From contig JACONN010000006.1 of NCBI GenBank assembly GCA_014323675.1, positions 1,116,001 through 1,180,000 on the forward strand: a stretch of 64,000 nt of DNA, given 5' to 3'. The position numbers and the translations under genes are program-made. Each line of letters opens with the position of its first letter. Position 1 is the first letter of the stretch. Below are positions 24,474 through 34,948 of the stretch, in pieces. Below the pieces are notes generated by a model. That model was not told the DNA's origin. It searched no databases and saw nothing but the letters and a program-made list of their open reading frames with translations. This DNA is from Hormoscilla sp. GM7CHS1pb (GTDB lineage: Bacteria > Cyanobacteriota > Cyanobacteriia > Cyanobacteriales > Desertifilaceae).

Positions 24474-25349
24474 ATGGTTGCTCTGAAATCAACAATATCT
24501 ACCCGACGACGGGGTCGTTTCCAAGAGCACCCCCCCGGTTGTGTCGCATCCTGCGCACAACATGGGGGGGTGTCTCTGGAAACGATAGGTGCCCGCAAAC
24601 CGCTTCGATGTCTCCCGATTTTTCGGTCGAAACCGGGAGCACCCACCCGGTTGTGTCGCATCCTGCGCACAACATGGGTGGGTGCTCCGGAAACGAAAGT
24701 CCGCGGACCGTGGCGCAGCCATAAACCCGGGAGAGTTCGCCTTGCGGTTGTCCGGTCAGAAAAATATGTAAAACCGGTGCGGGATGACCCCAGCCTGGAC
24801 AGGGCCAAGGTACGGTTCCCGAAAAATCGGACAGTCACCTCTGACCGATTTTTCGGTCGAAACCGGGAGCACCCACCCGGTTGTGTCGCATCCAGCGCAC
24901 AACATGGGTGGGTGCTCCGGAAACGAAAGTCCGCGGACCGATCGCTAATCACCAGCCACCAACAAACACCAAACTGGCTGCGCATGCTGATCGGACTAGA
25001 ACGTTGTGTCTCGGTGGTGACGATCGCCCTAGGGGCAGCTACAGTCACAGTTTATGGCTTGACGGTCTCTTCTGGACAACAGTGGAGCCGAGACTATAAT
25101 AGCCTACAAAGTCTACAACGCTACGAGCGGCAGCTGAGAGTGGCGAATGAAGTGCTGAAAAATCAAATGGCTGAGCAAGCGGAAAATCCCGATACGGGTC
25201 TGGTGCCTCAAAATCCTACTAATACCATTTTTATCCCCCAGCATCAGAGCGCCTTTCATCCGCAATCAGTCCAGTTCCTTCTACTACGGCTAGCAAACTC
25301 ACTATGCCTCTGGGATACTAAGATGAAGATGGTTGTGCGATTCGTTTAG
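24474..25349 (+). CDS. FtsL-like septal protein, inflated by in-frame repeats
   Basis: The C-terminal half is a recognisable cyanobacterial FtsL/FtsB-type protein: a membrane segment (LERCVSVVTIALGAATVTVY) and a coiled coil (NSLQSLQRYERQLRVANEVL), then EQAENPDTGLVPQNPTNTIF. It lies upstream of ftsI, as in other cyanobacteria. The first 18 residues (MVALKSTISTRRRGRFQE) may be native. Residues about 19-155 are encoded by family D palindromes, including a 96-bp duplication, all kept open in frame. Near 25240-25265 a second lesion is likely: the next frame ends SKLTMPLGY with a TAA at 25319-25321. The group II intron begins 14 bases after that. Confidence 0.65.
   Translation: MVALKSTISTRRRGRFQEHPPGCVASCAQHGGVSLETIGARKPLRCLPIFRSKPGAPTRLCRILRTTWVGAPETKVRGPWRSHKPGRVRLAVVRSEKYVKPVRDDPSLDRAKVRFPKNRTVTSDRFFGRNREHPPGCVASSAQHGWVLRKRKSADRSLITSHQQTPNWLRMLIGLERCVSVVTIALGAATVTVYGLTVSSGQQWSRDYNSLQSLQRYERQLRVANEVLKNQMAEQAENPDTGLVPQNPTNTIFIPQHQSAFHPQSVQFLLLRLANSLCLWDTKMKMVVRFV
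24615..24710. repeat. 96-bp direct repeat, copy 1 (family D)
   Basis: Identical to 24845-24940 except one base (CCTGCG versus CCAGCG). It contains the hairpin AGCACCCACCCGGTTGTG / CACAACATGGGTGGGTGCT. A related hairpin lies at 24526-24580. Confidence 0.9.
24845..24940. repeat. 96-bp direct repeat, copy 2 (family D)
   Basis: Second copy of 24615-24710. Both copies lie in the extended N-terminal region of the FtsL-like gene. The two copies start 230 bases apart, so they are read in different frames. Confidence 0.9.
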
Positions 25350-27808
25350 GGTAAAAGTTCAGAATGAACAAAGAACATCATAATAATGGTGTCACAAGTC
25401 ATAGATTGACATATAGCGGGATTCCATCAGTCCCGACAACTTGTAGGGCAAGTCAATCACCGGTGGTAACACTGGGAAGAACCGGCGAAACCCAGAGATG
25501 ATGAAGGTGCAAGTCCTTCTCCCCAGGTGCAGGGGTAAAAGCATCACCCCTACGGTAGCTTCGCGTCCGGGTGGGTGCTCCCGGACGCGATGGCATCAAT
25601 CCGTAAAGCGGGGTGAAAAGGCGTCAATGACTGGTAGCCTAAACCGGTTAACGTCGAGCAAGTGGCTATGAGGAGCATAAAGCGAAGTGATGCAGCGTCG
25701 TTATCATCAACCAGTGGAATAAGGCTCAAGCACTGGCCCAAAAGGGAAGGGATATGGATCGTTGGCGGGTAACCAACCGACCAATAAGCACTGATAACAA
25801 ACCCGGCGTATGGTCACCTTCTAAGGTCACGAATAATCATCTACAGGAACGAAGTAAACCAGTTGATGTACTCTCAGTGAGGTCGATTGCTGAGTAGCCA
25901 CCGAAGGCGCAAAATCTGCGAAGCATTAGCAGGTCACAACTGGGAGAGATTGAGTGGAGAAGCAAGCCTGTCTGTAATGGACAGGATAGGCTGACGCCCT
26001 CACGGTTAACCAAAATGTGGAGGTTAGTAGAATTTCATATGTCACGGTGTACGTCCGAAAGGAAAGTATATGACTGGAATGCCGTCCCCTGGCGAAAGCT
26101 AGAAAAGATGGTATTTAAGATTCTTTCATCGCATCTACAGAGCGGCCCAAAGTGGGAACAAGAAGCTAATACGCAGGCTCCAGGGATTACTAACAAGGTC
26201 GTGGTCCGCAAAAATGATTACGGTAAGACAGGTTACCCAACAAAACCAGGGGAAGAAGACAGCAGGAGTAGACGGCGTGGTTGCGCTAAAACCCTCTGAG
26301 AGACAGCCACTGGTCAGGCAGCTAAAAATCAACGACGGTAAAAAGGTGAAGCCTACCCGAAGGGTGTGGATACCAAAACCGGGCAGAGACGAAAAGCGAC
26401 CACTGGGAATACCTACGATATACGACAGAGCCTTACAGGGATTAGTCAAAATGGCACTAGAGCCCGAATGGGAAGCGGTGTTTGAGGCGAATTCCTGCGG
26501 GTTCAGACCAGGGAGAGGATGTCACGATGCTATCGCCGCGATATTCAGCAGCATAACGCTAAAAGCTAAATGGGTGCTGGATGCAGACATAGCAAAATGT
26601 TTCGATAGGATAGACCACACCGCACTGCTAGAAAAATTAAATAACTCATCACCGATACGGAGGAAAGTCCGGGAATGGTTAAAAGCCGGGGTGATGGACC
26701 GGAACGCATACCAACCAACCTATGCAGGAACACCACAGGGTGGAGTAATATCCCCACTGTTGGCGAATATTGCACTACATGGGATGGAAACAGAGATAAG
26801 GAAAATAGTTCCGGCAAAGACAGCCAAGCAAAGAGAATTGGGAGTAGTGCGATATGCCGATGATTTCGTAATAATGCACAAGGACCGAAAGGTGGTTGAG
26901 CAGGCCAAAGAAGTCATAGGCAAATGGTTAGCAGGAATAGGGCGAGAACTAAAACCTGAAAAAACCAGAATGACCCACACAATGGAAGGAAATGAACCAG
27001 GATTTGACTTCTTAGGATTCAACATCCGACAGTACAGGGTAGGAAAACATCGAGGCGGAAAAACAGGAAAAGAGTTCAAAATCCTGATAAAGCCCAGTAA
27101 TAAAACCATCAAGACCCACAAAGAAAAGTTGAAGGCTGTAGTAGATAATCACAAAGCCGCACCACAGGCCGCACTGATAAGCAAACTGAACCCAATAATA
27201 AGGGGATGGTGCAACTACAACAGAACGGTGGTAAGCAAGGAGATATTCGGAGAACTGGATACCTACCTGTGGGAAGTGGGCTAAGAGAAGGCATCCCAAC
27301 AAAACAAACAAATGGGTAATCAAGAAGTACTGGAAAGCTGAAGGCAGCAGACAGTGGAATTTCATGGACACCAAAGGGACAAAACTAATCCTACATTCCG
27401 AAACCGAAATTGTACGGCACGTAAAAGTGAAAGGGGCAGCTAGCCCAATGGATGGAAACCTGGTGTACTGGAGCAAAAGACTGCGCAAGAGTCCAGATGT
27501 AAGTAATAGGGTGATAAAACTACTAGACAAACAAAAGGGCAAATGCGGGCAATGCGGAATGCTATTCAAAGATGGAGACAAGTGGGAAGTGGACCATATA
27601 CTGCCGAAATCACTAGGCGGTAAAGACTGGTATGCAAATCTGCAATTGCTCCATGACTATTGTCATCATCAAAAATCAAAGACAGATGGTAGTCAAAAAG
27701 GCCGCGCCCAGAAAGGGGATAGGGAAACCGAGGAGCCGGATGAAGTGAAAGCTTCACGTCCGGTTTTGTTTTTGGAGCAGGACTGGCGACAATCCTGCTT
27801 AGTTTAAT
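25335..27808 (+). mobile_element. Group II intron
   Basis: The 5' end GTGCGATTCGTTTAGGG at 25335 fits the GUGYG consensus. Domain V is at 27733-27768 (GAGCCGGATGAAG, loop GAAA-like, CTTCACGTCCGG). A domain VI hairpin follows (GCAGGACTGGCGAC, ATCCTGC), and the element ends near TTTAAT, giving the AY end at about 27808. It carries an RT/HNH protein with two frameshifts. A palindrome (CGCGTCCGGGTGGGTGCTCC, CGGACGCG) at 25562-25591 is inserted in the 5' RNA domain. It lies between the FtsL-like gene and ftsI, outside both coding regions. Confidence 0.88.
26039..27807 (+). pseudogene. ltrA: Group II intron reverse transcriptase/maturase with HNH, two frameshifts
   Basis: The first frame reads MSRCTSERKVYDWNAVPWRK to about 26118. 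The next frame carries RIYRAAQSGNKKLIRRLQGL, SWSAKMITVRQVTQQNQGKK, the RT core (SCGFRPGRGCHDAI, TPQGGVISPLLANI) and the catalytic YADD at about 26855, and stops at 27284. The third frame, from about 27278, gives WAKRRHPNKTNKWVIKKYW and an HNH domain (CGQC, DHILPKSLGGKD, HDYCHH). Each junction needs a +1 shift. All family domains (RT, X, HNH) are present but not contiguous, so mobility would need help in trans. Confidence 0.85.
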
Positions 27809-27986
27809 AGTTGTGGGTGGTCAGTTGTCAGTTGTTCCTTCCGTGGAGCATGTTAGTTGTTAGCACCATACTAACATGCTCCCTCAAGTTAAGCGTAAGG
27901 TGGGCTTTAGCCACCTACTCAGGGTAAGCGCAAGAATCAATAAGTGGCATACTACTGGATAAAAATTAACAATTAGTATTAGTAAG

Positions 27987-29794
27987 ATGACTAGCAAAAA
28001 TCACGCTCGCCCACTGCGGCTGACCAGAAAAGAACGGCAGCCAGAACGGAGATACCAGTTATCATCCCGTTGGAGATTGTTTCTGGTTTGGCTGATATTA
28101 ATGGGGGCAATTTCGAGTCTGATGGCGAACTTGTTCCGCTTGCAAGTAATTCAAAGCCCGGTGCTGCGAGCTAAAGCGATCGCGCAACGGCGGACCTCAG
28201 AGGACCGTTTCGTGCCTCGACGCCCGATAGTTGACCGCAATGGCGTGGTTTTGGCGATCGATCAGCCCGCCTATACTCTCTACGCTCATCCTAAGTTGTT
28301 TAAGCAAAAGCTAGAGAAGATCGCCCATTTGGTAGCCCCGATCGTCAAGCGCCCTGCTGCCAAGTTGTTCGCACAATTCAGTAAAGCCCCTAGTGGCATT
28401 ATGATCGAATATGCTTTAACTGAGGATCTCGCTCATCGGATTACAAGCTTGCAAATTGATGGACTAGAGCTAGTTTCACATCAGCTGCGCCTTTACCCAC
28501 AAGGGAATCTGTTTGCTGAGGTGGTCGGTTATGTGGATGTGGATCTTCAAGGTCGAGCAGGTGTAGAAGCTGCTCATCAGAATTTATTGGAACGCTCTAT
28601 TAAACCAATATGGCTGAACCGTGCTGGTGATGGTTCGATTTTACCAGATCAATTGCCTGCTGGATTTTTGGATACAGATGAATTACAACTGGTGCTGACT
28701 CTCGATAGTCGCTTGCAACGGATCGCCCGATCGGCCCTGAAGCGAGAGATGAAGAAATTCAAAGCTAAGCGAGGCACTGTGATTGTCATGGATGCCACTG
28801 ATGGTGCCTTGCTGTCTTTGGTGGTTGAGCCTAATTATGATTCTAATCTTTACTATAAATCCCCAATTGAGTTGTTGAAGAATTGGGCGGTCAGCGATCT
28901 ATATGAACCTGGTTCTACTTTTAAGCCGATTAATGTGGCGATCGCCCTGGAAGAAAAGGCGATCGCGCCGGATAGCACCTTCTATGATGAAGGTCAACTG
29001 CACATTGATAACTGGCCGATTCAAAACCATGATTTCACCTATGGGGTGAGTAGAAGAAAGTTGAATGTTACTCAAATTCTGCAATATTCCAGCAATGTGG
29101 GCATGGTTCATATCATGGAAAAGTTGCCTTCAGCAGTTTATTATAATTGGCTAAAACGACTGGGACTGGGGGAAAACATTGGCATTGACTTGCCCGGTGA
29201 AATGTCAGGTCAGATTAAGACTAAAGCCCAGTTTACTGGTTCACCCGTTGAACCAGCTACTACTGCTTTTGGTCAGGGATTTTCTTTGACTCCCCTTCAT
29301 CTGGCACAAATTCAAGCTATCCTAGCTAATGGTGGCTACTTGGTGACACCTCATGTGGTACGGGGACTATTCGATAGCAAGGGACAAGCCCATTGGCAGA
29401 CTCAGCTACCGCCACCAAAGCAAATCTTCTCTTTCCAAACGACTCAAACTGTCCTGGAAATGATGGAAAATGTTGTCAGTCAGGGAATTGGTAAGGCGGC
29501 TCAAATTCCTAACTATCGCATTGCTGGTAAAACGGGTACGGCTCAGAAAGCTCATCCCCAGGGTGGCTATTACGATCGCGCTAGAATCACTAGCTTTGCG
29601 GGTATTTTGCCTGTCAACCTTCCCCAGATCCGGGTGATGGCGATCGGGCTTCTCGGCCAGCCCGCCGCTATGTGGTTTTGGCTGTGATTGATGAACCGAT
29701 CGGGGATGATGCTTATGGCAGTACTGTCGCTGCCCCGATCGTCAAGTCCGTCATGGAATCTTTGATTACTATTGCACAGATTTCACCCCGATAG
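27987..29794 (+). pseudogene. ftsI: Peptidoglycan transpeptidase FtsI/PBP2-type, 3' frameshift by insertion
   Basis: A class B PBP. It has an N-terminal membrane segment (about residues 30-52) and the PBP dimerisation domain (RRPIVDRNGVVLAIDQPAYT). Active-site motifs are STFK (in EPGSTFKPI), SSN (in LQYSSNVGM) and KTGT (in IAGKTGTAQ). The open frame ends at 29687 with a 15-residue unrelated tail. The expected C-terminus (YVVLAVIDEPIGDDAYGSTV to ITIAQISPR) resumes in another frame at 29669 and stops at 29794. About 35 extra bases, partly self-complementary (CGGGCTTCTCGGCCAGCCCG), explain the shift. The truncated product keeps all three motifs but lacks the last 40 residues of the fold. Confidence 0.85.
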
Positions 29795-29854
29795 AAGAAT
29801 GCAACTCCAAAGAAAATAGAATACAATACCTCGTTCCCTGACGAAAGCAGGGAA

Positions 29855-29940
29855 CGTCTTCCGGAGGCTCTAAGGGCCCTGTGCTGACGCGAGGCAGAGC
29901 CTCTGGGAAACGTTGCTAGCTAGAAACTAGCAACGACGAA
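29855..29940. terminator. Stem-loops between ftsI and the convergent yyaL-type gene
   Basis: Contains GTTCCCTGACGAAAGCAGGGAAC (about 29855) and CGTTGCTAGCTAGAAACTAG followed by CAACG (29911-29936). Both flanking genes converge here, so either stem could terminate transcription. The first belongs to repeat family B. No T-run follows the second stem closely. Confidence 0.4.
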
Positions 29941-29943
29941 CTT

Positions 29944-32004
29944 TTATGGGTTACTGACCGATCTGATCTGACTCTTTTCAAGTTGATCGATCAGCATTTC
30001 CTGGCTGCGGGCGGGTGCTTTGCATTTTAGTCCCTGACACACTAATCCTACTACATCACCTGGTAGTTCTGTTGCCAGATTAAACTCGGCTGTGGGTAAG
30101 TATTGGTTGCTGAGAATTTCTATCTGGTCTTTTTTCGTTCTCACCAGGGTTTGATTGTGATACCAGTCCAGGGCTGCAAATAGGCTGGGACAGGCTTGCG
30201 GTGCTTGGTTCATAATCGCGCTGAAGGCTTTTAATCCCTCTTCTGCCCGATCGAGATATTCCAGGTTCTCTGTTAGTAGGGTCAGGCGGACTAAGTTGCC
30301 GATCGCCACTCCATTTGCTGCTGGCGTAGCATTGTCTCCATAGCTCCTTTCCCGCACTATTAGATCGTCACTGGCATCATTGGCCGTGTTATAATATCCT
30401 CCGAGCTGCAAACTCCAGAGGAAGTCATCAAACTCTGATTGCACTGCGATCGCATGAATTAACCAAGATCCATTTGCCCGATCGCATGCATGTAAATCCA
30501 GCAAAGCTTTAATCAATAGGGCATAATCTTCTGATTGGGCCAGTACAGCTGCGGTACCTTCATAATTTACCCTGTATAAGCGCCCATCCACCCATTGATT
30601 TTCCAGAATAAAATTCGCAGCCCCTGTTGCTAATTCCAGGTATTCCGCGCGCCCGAATAGGCTAGCAGCTTTGGCCAGACCGGAGATCGTCAGGCTATTC
30701 CAGGCTACTATCATTTTCGGGTCTGTTACTGCCGGAATTCGCCCCGGCCAGTTGCCCGTTTTGGCTTCTTCGTTGTTGCGGGCTGGGGGAAATGTTTTTA
30801 TCTCCTCTGGGGCGGCACCGTAACGGACGGCAAACAATTTTCTTAATGCCGTTTCCAGGCTATCTGATAATTTTCCTAGCTGAGTCCGCTGCAAGACATT
30901 TTTGCCTTCAAAATTTCCCCCGGAGGTGACGGTAAATTGCTGCTGCATTTCTGCCAACTCTTCTGGGGTCAGTATTTCTGACAGTTCCCCATAAGTCCAG
31001 ACATAAAATGAGCCCTCTTCTGGTTCTTGTGCTGCTGGGGAGGTGAAACTGTCAGCATCTTGGGCGGCGTAGAAGTAACCCTGGGGGGATGTCATTTCTC
31101 GCTGCAGCCATGCTACCGTACCCTCGATCGCTCTTTGGAAGGCTGGTTCTTTTATCCCGGCAGTCCATAAGTCCACCAGATACTCGATAATTTGTCCATT
31201 ATCGTAGAGCATCTTTTCAAAGTGAGGCACTGTCCAAGTCGGATCTACGGTGTAGCGATGAAACCCACCCGCCACATGGTCGTAAATGCCTCCCAAGGCC
31301 AGGTCATATCCCCGTTGTCTACAGGCATTTTTGGCGTCATTTGCTAATCCCACATTAAACCGACTGCCCCGCAATGCCATTTCTGCATAGGGAATCATGG
31401 GGAAACTCGGACCCCCACTTTTCGATGAGAGGATCCTGGCGCAGGTTTCAGCCCCAATGACATGCAATTCATTTTCTAACTCGTCAGTTCCTGGCAGGAT
31501 AGCTGCTTGCTGGAGAGTTCCCAGGATCTCCTCTTTGAAGTTTGCTAGCTTAGCTTTTTCCGTGTCGTAGAAGCGGCGAATTGATTGCAGCACTTGCAAA
31601 AACCCCGGACGCCCATAGCGCGGTTCCACTGAGAAGTAGGTGCCACCGTAAAATGGGATGCGATCGCCTGGCGTCAGAAAGATATTCAAGGGCCAACCTC
31701 CTTGCCCCGTCATCATCTGTAACGCCTGCATGTATATGCTATCTATGTCTGGTCTCTCTTCCCGGTCTACCTTGATCGGCAGGAAGTTGGCATTCATGTA
31801 CTGGGCAATCGCCCGATCGGAAAATGCCTCTCCTTCCATTACCGTACACCAATGGCAGCTGGAATAGCCGATCGAGAGAAATATTGGTTTATTCTCCTGC
31901 TGGGCCTTTTCTAGGGCTTCGTCACACCAGTCCCACCAGTCGATCGGGTTTTCTGCGTGCTTGCGCAGGTAGAGGCTTTGGGCTTTTGCCAGGCGGTTAG
32001 TCAT
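29944..32004 (-). CDS. Thioredoxin-domain DUF255 protein (YyaL/SSP411 family)
   Basis: 686 residues, full family length. The N-terminal thioredoxin-like DUF255 domain contains SIGYSSCHWCTVMEGEAFSD (CxxC as C-H-W-C) and KVDREERPDIDSIYMQALQM, then GGWPLNIFLTPGDRIPFYGG. The rest is an alpha/alpha-barrel like N-acylglucosamine epimerases (GGIYDHVAGGFHRYTVDPTW, FEKMLYDNGQ). The role is not established. Intact, with no visible repeat insertions. Confidence 0.92.
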   Translation of the reverse strand: MTNRLAKAQSLYLRKHAENPIDWWDWCDEALEKAQQENKPIFLSIGYSSCHWCTVMEGEAFSDRAIAQYMNANFLPIKVDREERPDIDSIYMQALQMMTGQGGWPLNIFLTPGDRIPFYGGTYFSVEPRYGRPGFLQVLQSIRRFYDTEKAKLANFKEEILGTLQQAAILPGTDELENELHVIGAETCARILSSKSGGPSFPMIPYAEMALRGSRFNVGLANDAKNACRQRGYDLALGGIYDHVAGGFHRYTVDPTWTVPHFEKMLYDNGQIIEYLVDLWTAGIKEPAFQRAIEGTVAWLQREMTSPQGYFYAAQDADSFTSPAAQEPEEGSFYVWTYGELSEILTPEELAEMQQQFTVTSGGNFEGKNVLQRTQLGKLSDSLETALRKLFAVRYGAAPEEIKTFPPARNNEEAKTGNWPGRIPAVTDPKMIVAWNSLTISGLAKAASLFGRAEYLELATGAANFILENQWVDGRLYRVNYEGTAAVLAQSEDYALLIKALLDLHACDRANGSWLIHAIAVQSEFDDFLWSLQLGGYYNTANDASDDLIVRERSYGDNATPAANGVAIGNLVRLTLLTENLEYLDRAEEGLKAFSAIMNQAPQACPSLFAALDWYHNQTLVRTKKDQIEILSNQYLPTAEFNLATELPGDVVGLVCQGLKCKAPARSQEMLIDQLEKSQIRSVSNP

Positions 32005-32482
32005 CTGTATTATCAGTCTATTGGAGTAACTTTACCTTATTTTGCACCCAAATCTGAGCTTTGGGCACCGTCTCAAGAAACTCATTCCCAGGCCATCGCC
32101 TGGGAATGAGCTCCGGTGCAGGTTATCATTCTAACTCGGGCTTGCCCAAAGCTCGTCAAATTGCCCGATCGCGTAGCGTCTTCGCAGACGAATCGCTCTC
32201 TTTTCTCTGGCCCTCCTCCTGCTTCCTCTACAAACATTGCTATAATTTATCATTATCATTGACAGCATATCCGATCGTTACATAATTAAGAAATATGGTC
32301 TTTGCTTCTGGGCTACTAAGGGGGAGTTCTATGGGTAAATTACCTGCTATAATTATTGAGACATTTGTAATTCATCGAGGAGTCAGTTTATGGTCACCCC
32401 CCTCAGTATAACTGTGAACCTACCCGCTGACTGAGGTCCGGTGTCTCCTAAGTAGTGCGATTACGATGTTTCCTGCCTACCT

Positions 32483-32632
32483 TCAGTATATTTCATCGGT
32501 TGTTACTTGCTAATCGTTAATTGTTACTTGCTAATTGTTAATAATCTGAAACCTATCTCATTGAGAATCAACTCTCAATAATTAGCAAGTCTTAGTAGGC
32601 ATTGCCACTGTGACAACGCGGGATGCGGTGGC
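32483..32632. repeat. Direct repeat 3' of P450 copy 1
   Basis: TTTCATCGGTTGTTACTTGC through TAATAATCTGAAACC to the AGTAGGCATTGCCA block matches 34014-34138. It marks the unit of the P450 tandem duplication. The rest of the gap (32005-32482) holds a family B-like palindrome at 32085-32110, a GATCGCGTAGCGTCTTCGCA piece and nothing coding. Confidence 0.8.
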
Positions 32633-34019
32633 AGCCAGAGGTTTTTTTGACGCGATCGCGCCGACCTTTCATTACCATCTTCACACCCCCAGCAGGGGCG
32701 AGAGCAAAGCCTCGCCACTGCGGCTTAACGGGTCGCTTATCAGCCAGTTCTAGTTGATAGTTTGACAGGATCGTTGCCAAGACCAACTTCATTTCATACA
32801 TGGCCAACCCTGAGCCAATACAGCGACGCACGCCGCTGCCAAAGGGGAGAAACTCATAAGGAGAGTATTGACGTGATAAAAAGCGCTCTGGCTTAAACTG
32901 CTTCGGTTCTGGATAGATATCCTCGCGCTGATGAGTCAGATAAATACAGCCATACAACACTGTCTCAGGCGGCAATGAGTAGCCCAATAGTTCAACTGAT
33001 TCTTGCACCACCCGTAGAAAAGTTACTGGCAAAACTGGATAAATGCGCAGGGTTTCATTGCATACAGCAGTCAGATAAGGCAATTGGAAAATACTCGTGG
33101 GGTCTGGGTTGGGATTGCGCTGCGCGCACGCTACGCGATCGAGAGTAGCCAATTCTGCCAGCAACTTGGCACCAACTTCAGGCAGGCGATGAACCCAGTA
33201 CAATGCCCAAGCCATTGCCGTTGCCGTGGTCTCCTGACCAGCTATCAGCAAGGCGAGCAACTGATCGTGTAATTCTACATCAGTCATGGGCTCACCTGCT
33301 TCATCCCGGGCTGCTATCAATAGGGAGAGGACATCCGTGCCGCTGGGGTCTGGTTGCTGGCGGCGTGAAAATATTTCTGCGTAGATCATTTCGTCAACTT
33401 GCTGCCGTTGGCGAATCAACTTGCCCGAAAGACTCCACGGACCCAAATCCCGTCGCAGCCCTGGAAAATAGAATAAACTGGCAATTAAAGGAGACTGAAA
33501 AATATCCAGCATGGAACTAAGACCTTGCTTGAGGAGTTCTTGCCCCTTGCCGGAACTCACGCCAAACACTGCCTGTAAAATGACTTGCATAGAGATCTCT
33601 TCCATAGCGCTACGAGCAAAAAAGGGTTTACCCGGAGGCAACTGGTTCATCACTTGGGAGGCAATCTTACAAATGAGTTTACCGTAGGAGAGCAGGCGAT
33701 CGCCATGAAAGCCAGGCATCAACATCTGGCGCTGGCGTTGGTGGCTTGTGCCCGACAGCATAAACAATGAATATTCCCCTGCCAAGGGTTGGAAATGAAT
33801 GTTCAGATCGCCAGGAGCTGTAAACTGCTTAGTATCATTGGTAAAAATCTGCTGCAATGCCTGGGGGTTGCTGACGAACAATCGGGGCTTGCCCAATACC
33901 AAAGTATTGAAGATGTCACCGTAGTCCCGGGCGGCTGCTTCCATGTAGCCCACCGGATCGGTAACCCACTGGAGCATCTGCAAAATTTTGGGAGTTGACG
34001 GACCTTCAGGATATTTCAT
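32592..34019 (-). CDS. Cytochrome P450, CYP110-like
   Basis: 475 residues. I-helix LIAGQETTATAMAW (oxygen-binding Thr), K-helix ExxR in CNETLRIYPV, PERF-type motif FKPERFLSRQ and heme loop FLPFGSGVRRCIGSGLA with the Cys ligand. The start MKYPEGPSTPKILQMLQWVT is typical of cyanobacterial CYP110 fatty-acid/alkane-type hydroxylases; the substrate is not predictable. A short stretch (VACAQRNPNPD, about 33110) may come from a GCGCACGCTACGCGATC repeat. A decayed second copy lies directly upstream (34138-34948). Redox partners not seen. Confidence 0.92.
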   Translation of the reverse strand: MKYPEGPSTPKILQMLQWVTDPVGYMEAAARDYGDIFNTLVLGKPRLFVSNPQALQQIFTNDTKQFTAPGDLNIHFQPLAGEYSLFMLSGTSHQRQRQMLMPGFHGDRLLSYGKLICKIASQVMNQLPPGKPFFARSAMEEISMQVILQAVFGVSSGKGQELLKQGLSSMLDIFQSPLIASLFYFPGLRRDLGPWSLSGKLIRQRQQVDEMIYAEIFSRRQQPDPSGTDVLSLLIAARDEAGEPMTDVELHDQLLALLIAGQETTATAMAWALYWVHRLPEVGAKLLAELATLDRVACAQRNPNPDPTSIFQLPYLTAVCNETLRIYPVLPVTFLRVVQESVELLGYSLPPETVLYGCIYLTHQREDIYPEPKQFKPERFLSRQYSPYEFLPFGSGVRRCIGSGLAMYEMKLVLATILSNYQLELADKRPVKPQWRGFALAPAGGVKMVMKGRRDRVKKTSGCHRIPRCHSGNAY

Positions 34020-34137
34020 CGGTTGTTACTTGCTAATCGTTAATTGTTACTTGTTAATTGTTAATAATCTGAAACCGATCTCATTGAAAATCAACTCTCA
34101 ACAATTAGCAATTATTAGTAGGCACTGCCACCGTGGT

Positions 34138-34948
34138 CTAGGTGGCAGCCAGAGGTTTTGCTTGGCGCGATCGCCTTCGATGTCTCCCGGGAGCTCTACT
34201 CGCACAAAAGGGGAGACATCGACCCAACATTACCATCTTCACATCTCCAGCAGGGGCGAGAGCAAGACCTAGGCGCTGAGGTTTTACTGGTCGCCGCTCG
34301 ACAAGTTCCAGTTGATAGTTTAACAGAATAGTTGCCAAGACTAACTTCATTTCATACATGGCCAAAGCCGCACCAATACAGCTACGGGCCCCAGCGCCAA
34401 AAGGCATAAACTCATAGGGCGAGTATTTACGTGCTAAAAAGCGATCGGGCTTAAACTGCTTCGGTTCGGGATAGATATCCTCGCGCTGATGAAGCAGATA
34501 AATACAGCCATTCACCACCTTACCGGGGGACAATGAGTAGCCTAGCAGTTCAACATCTTCTTGCCAGCTCCCCGGGTAACGCCCCCTCCGCTATCCGGTC
34601 GTAAGGTGAACATCGCCACTGGATAAATGCCCAGGGTTTCATTGCAGACAGCAGTCAGATAGGGCAGTTTGACAATGCTTGTCGGTGAGGAGTTCTCATC
34701 AATAGTATCGAGTTCAGCCAGCAGCCGTTCGCCAACTTGGGACAAGTGATGAGACCAGTATAATGCCCAAGCCATTGCCGATGCCGTGGTTTCATGACCA
34801 GCAAACAGCAGCGTCATTAACTCGTCGCGCAATTCTTGTGAGGTCATTGGTTCCCCTGCTTCGTCGCGGGCATCCATCAGCAGGGAGAGGATAGATGGAG
34901 TTGCCGCAAAAATGTGGGAGTTTTGGGACCGTCAGGCAGTTTTTTCAT
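34138..34948 (-). pseudogene. Cytochrome P450, second tandem copy, decayed
   Basis: The ATG at 34946-34948 gives MKKLPDGPKTPTFLRQL. The sequence then jumps straight to a point matching the middle of copy 1 (LMDARDEAGEPMTSQELRDE), so about 230 codons are deleted. I-helix FAGHETTASAMAW and CNETLGIYPV remain (ExxR changed to ETLG). A GC-rich insert near 34560-34600 shifts the frame. The heme loop FMPFGAGARSCIGAALAMYE is kept. Near the C-terminus a family C palindrome (34172-34215, GATGTCTCCCGGGAGC / GGGGAGACATC) replaces the normal end. No function expected. Confidence 0.88.
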
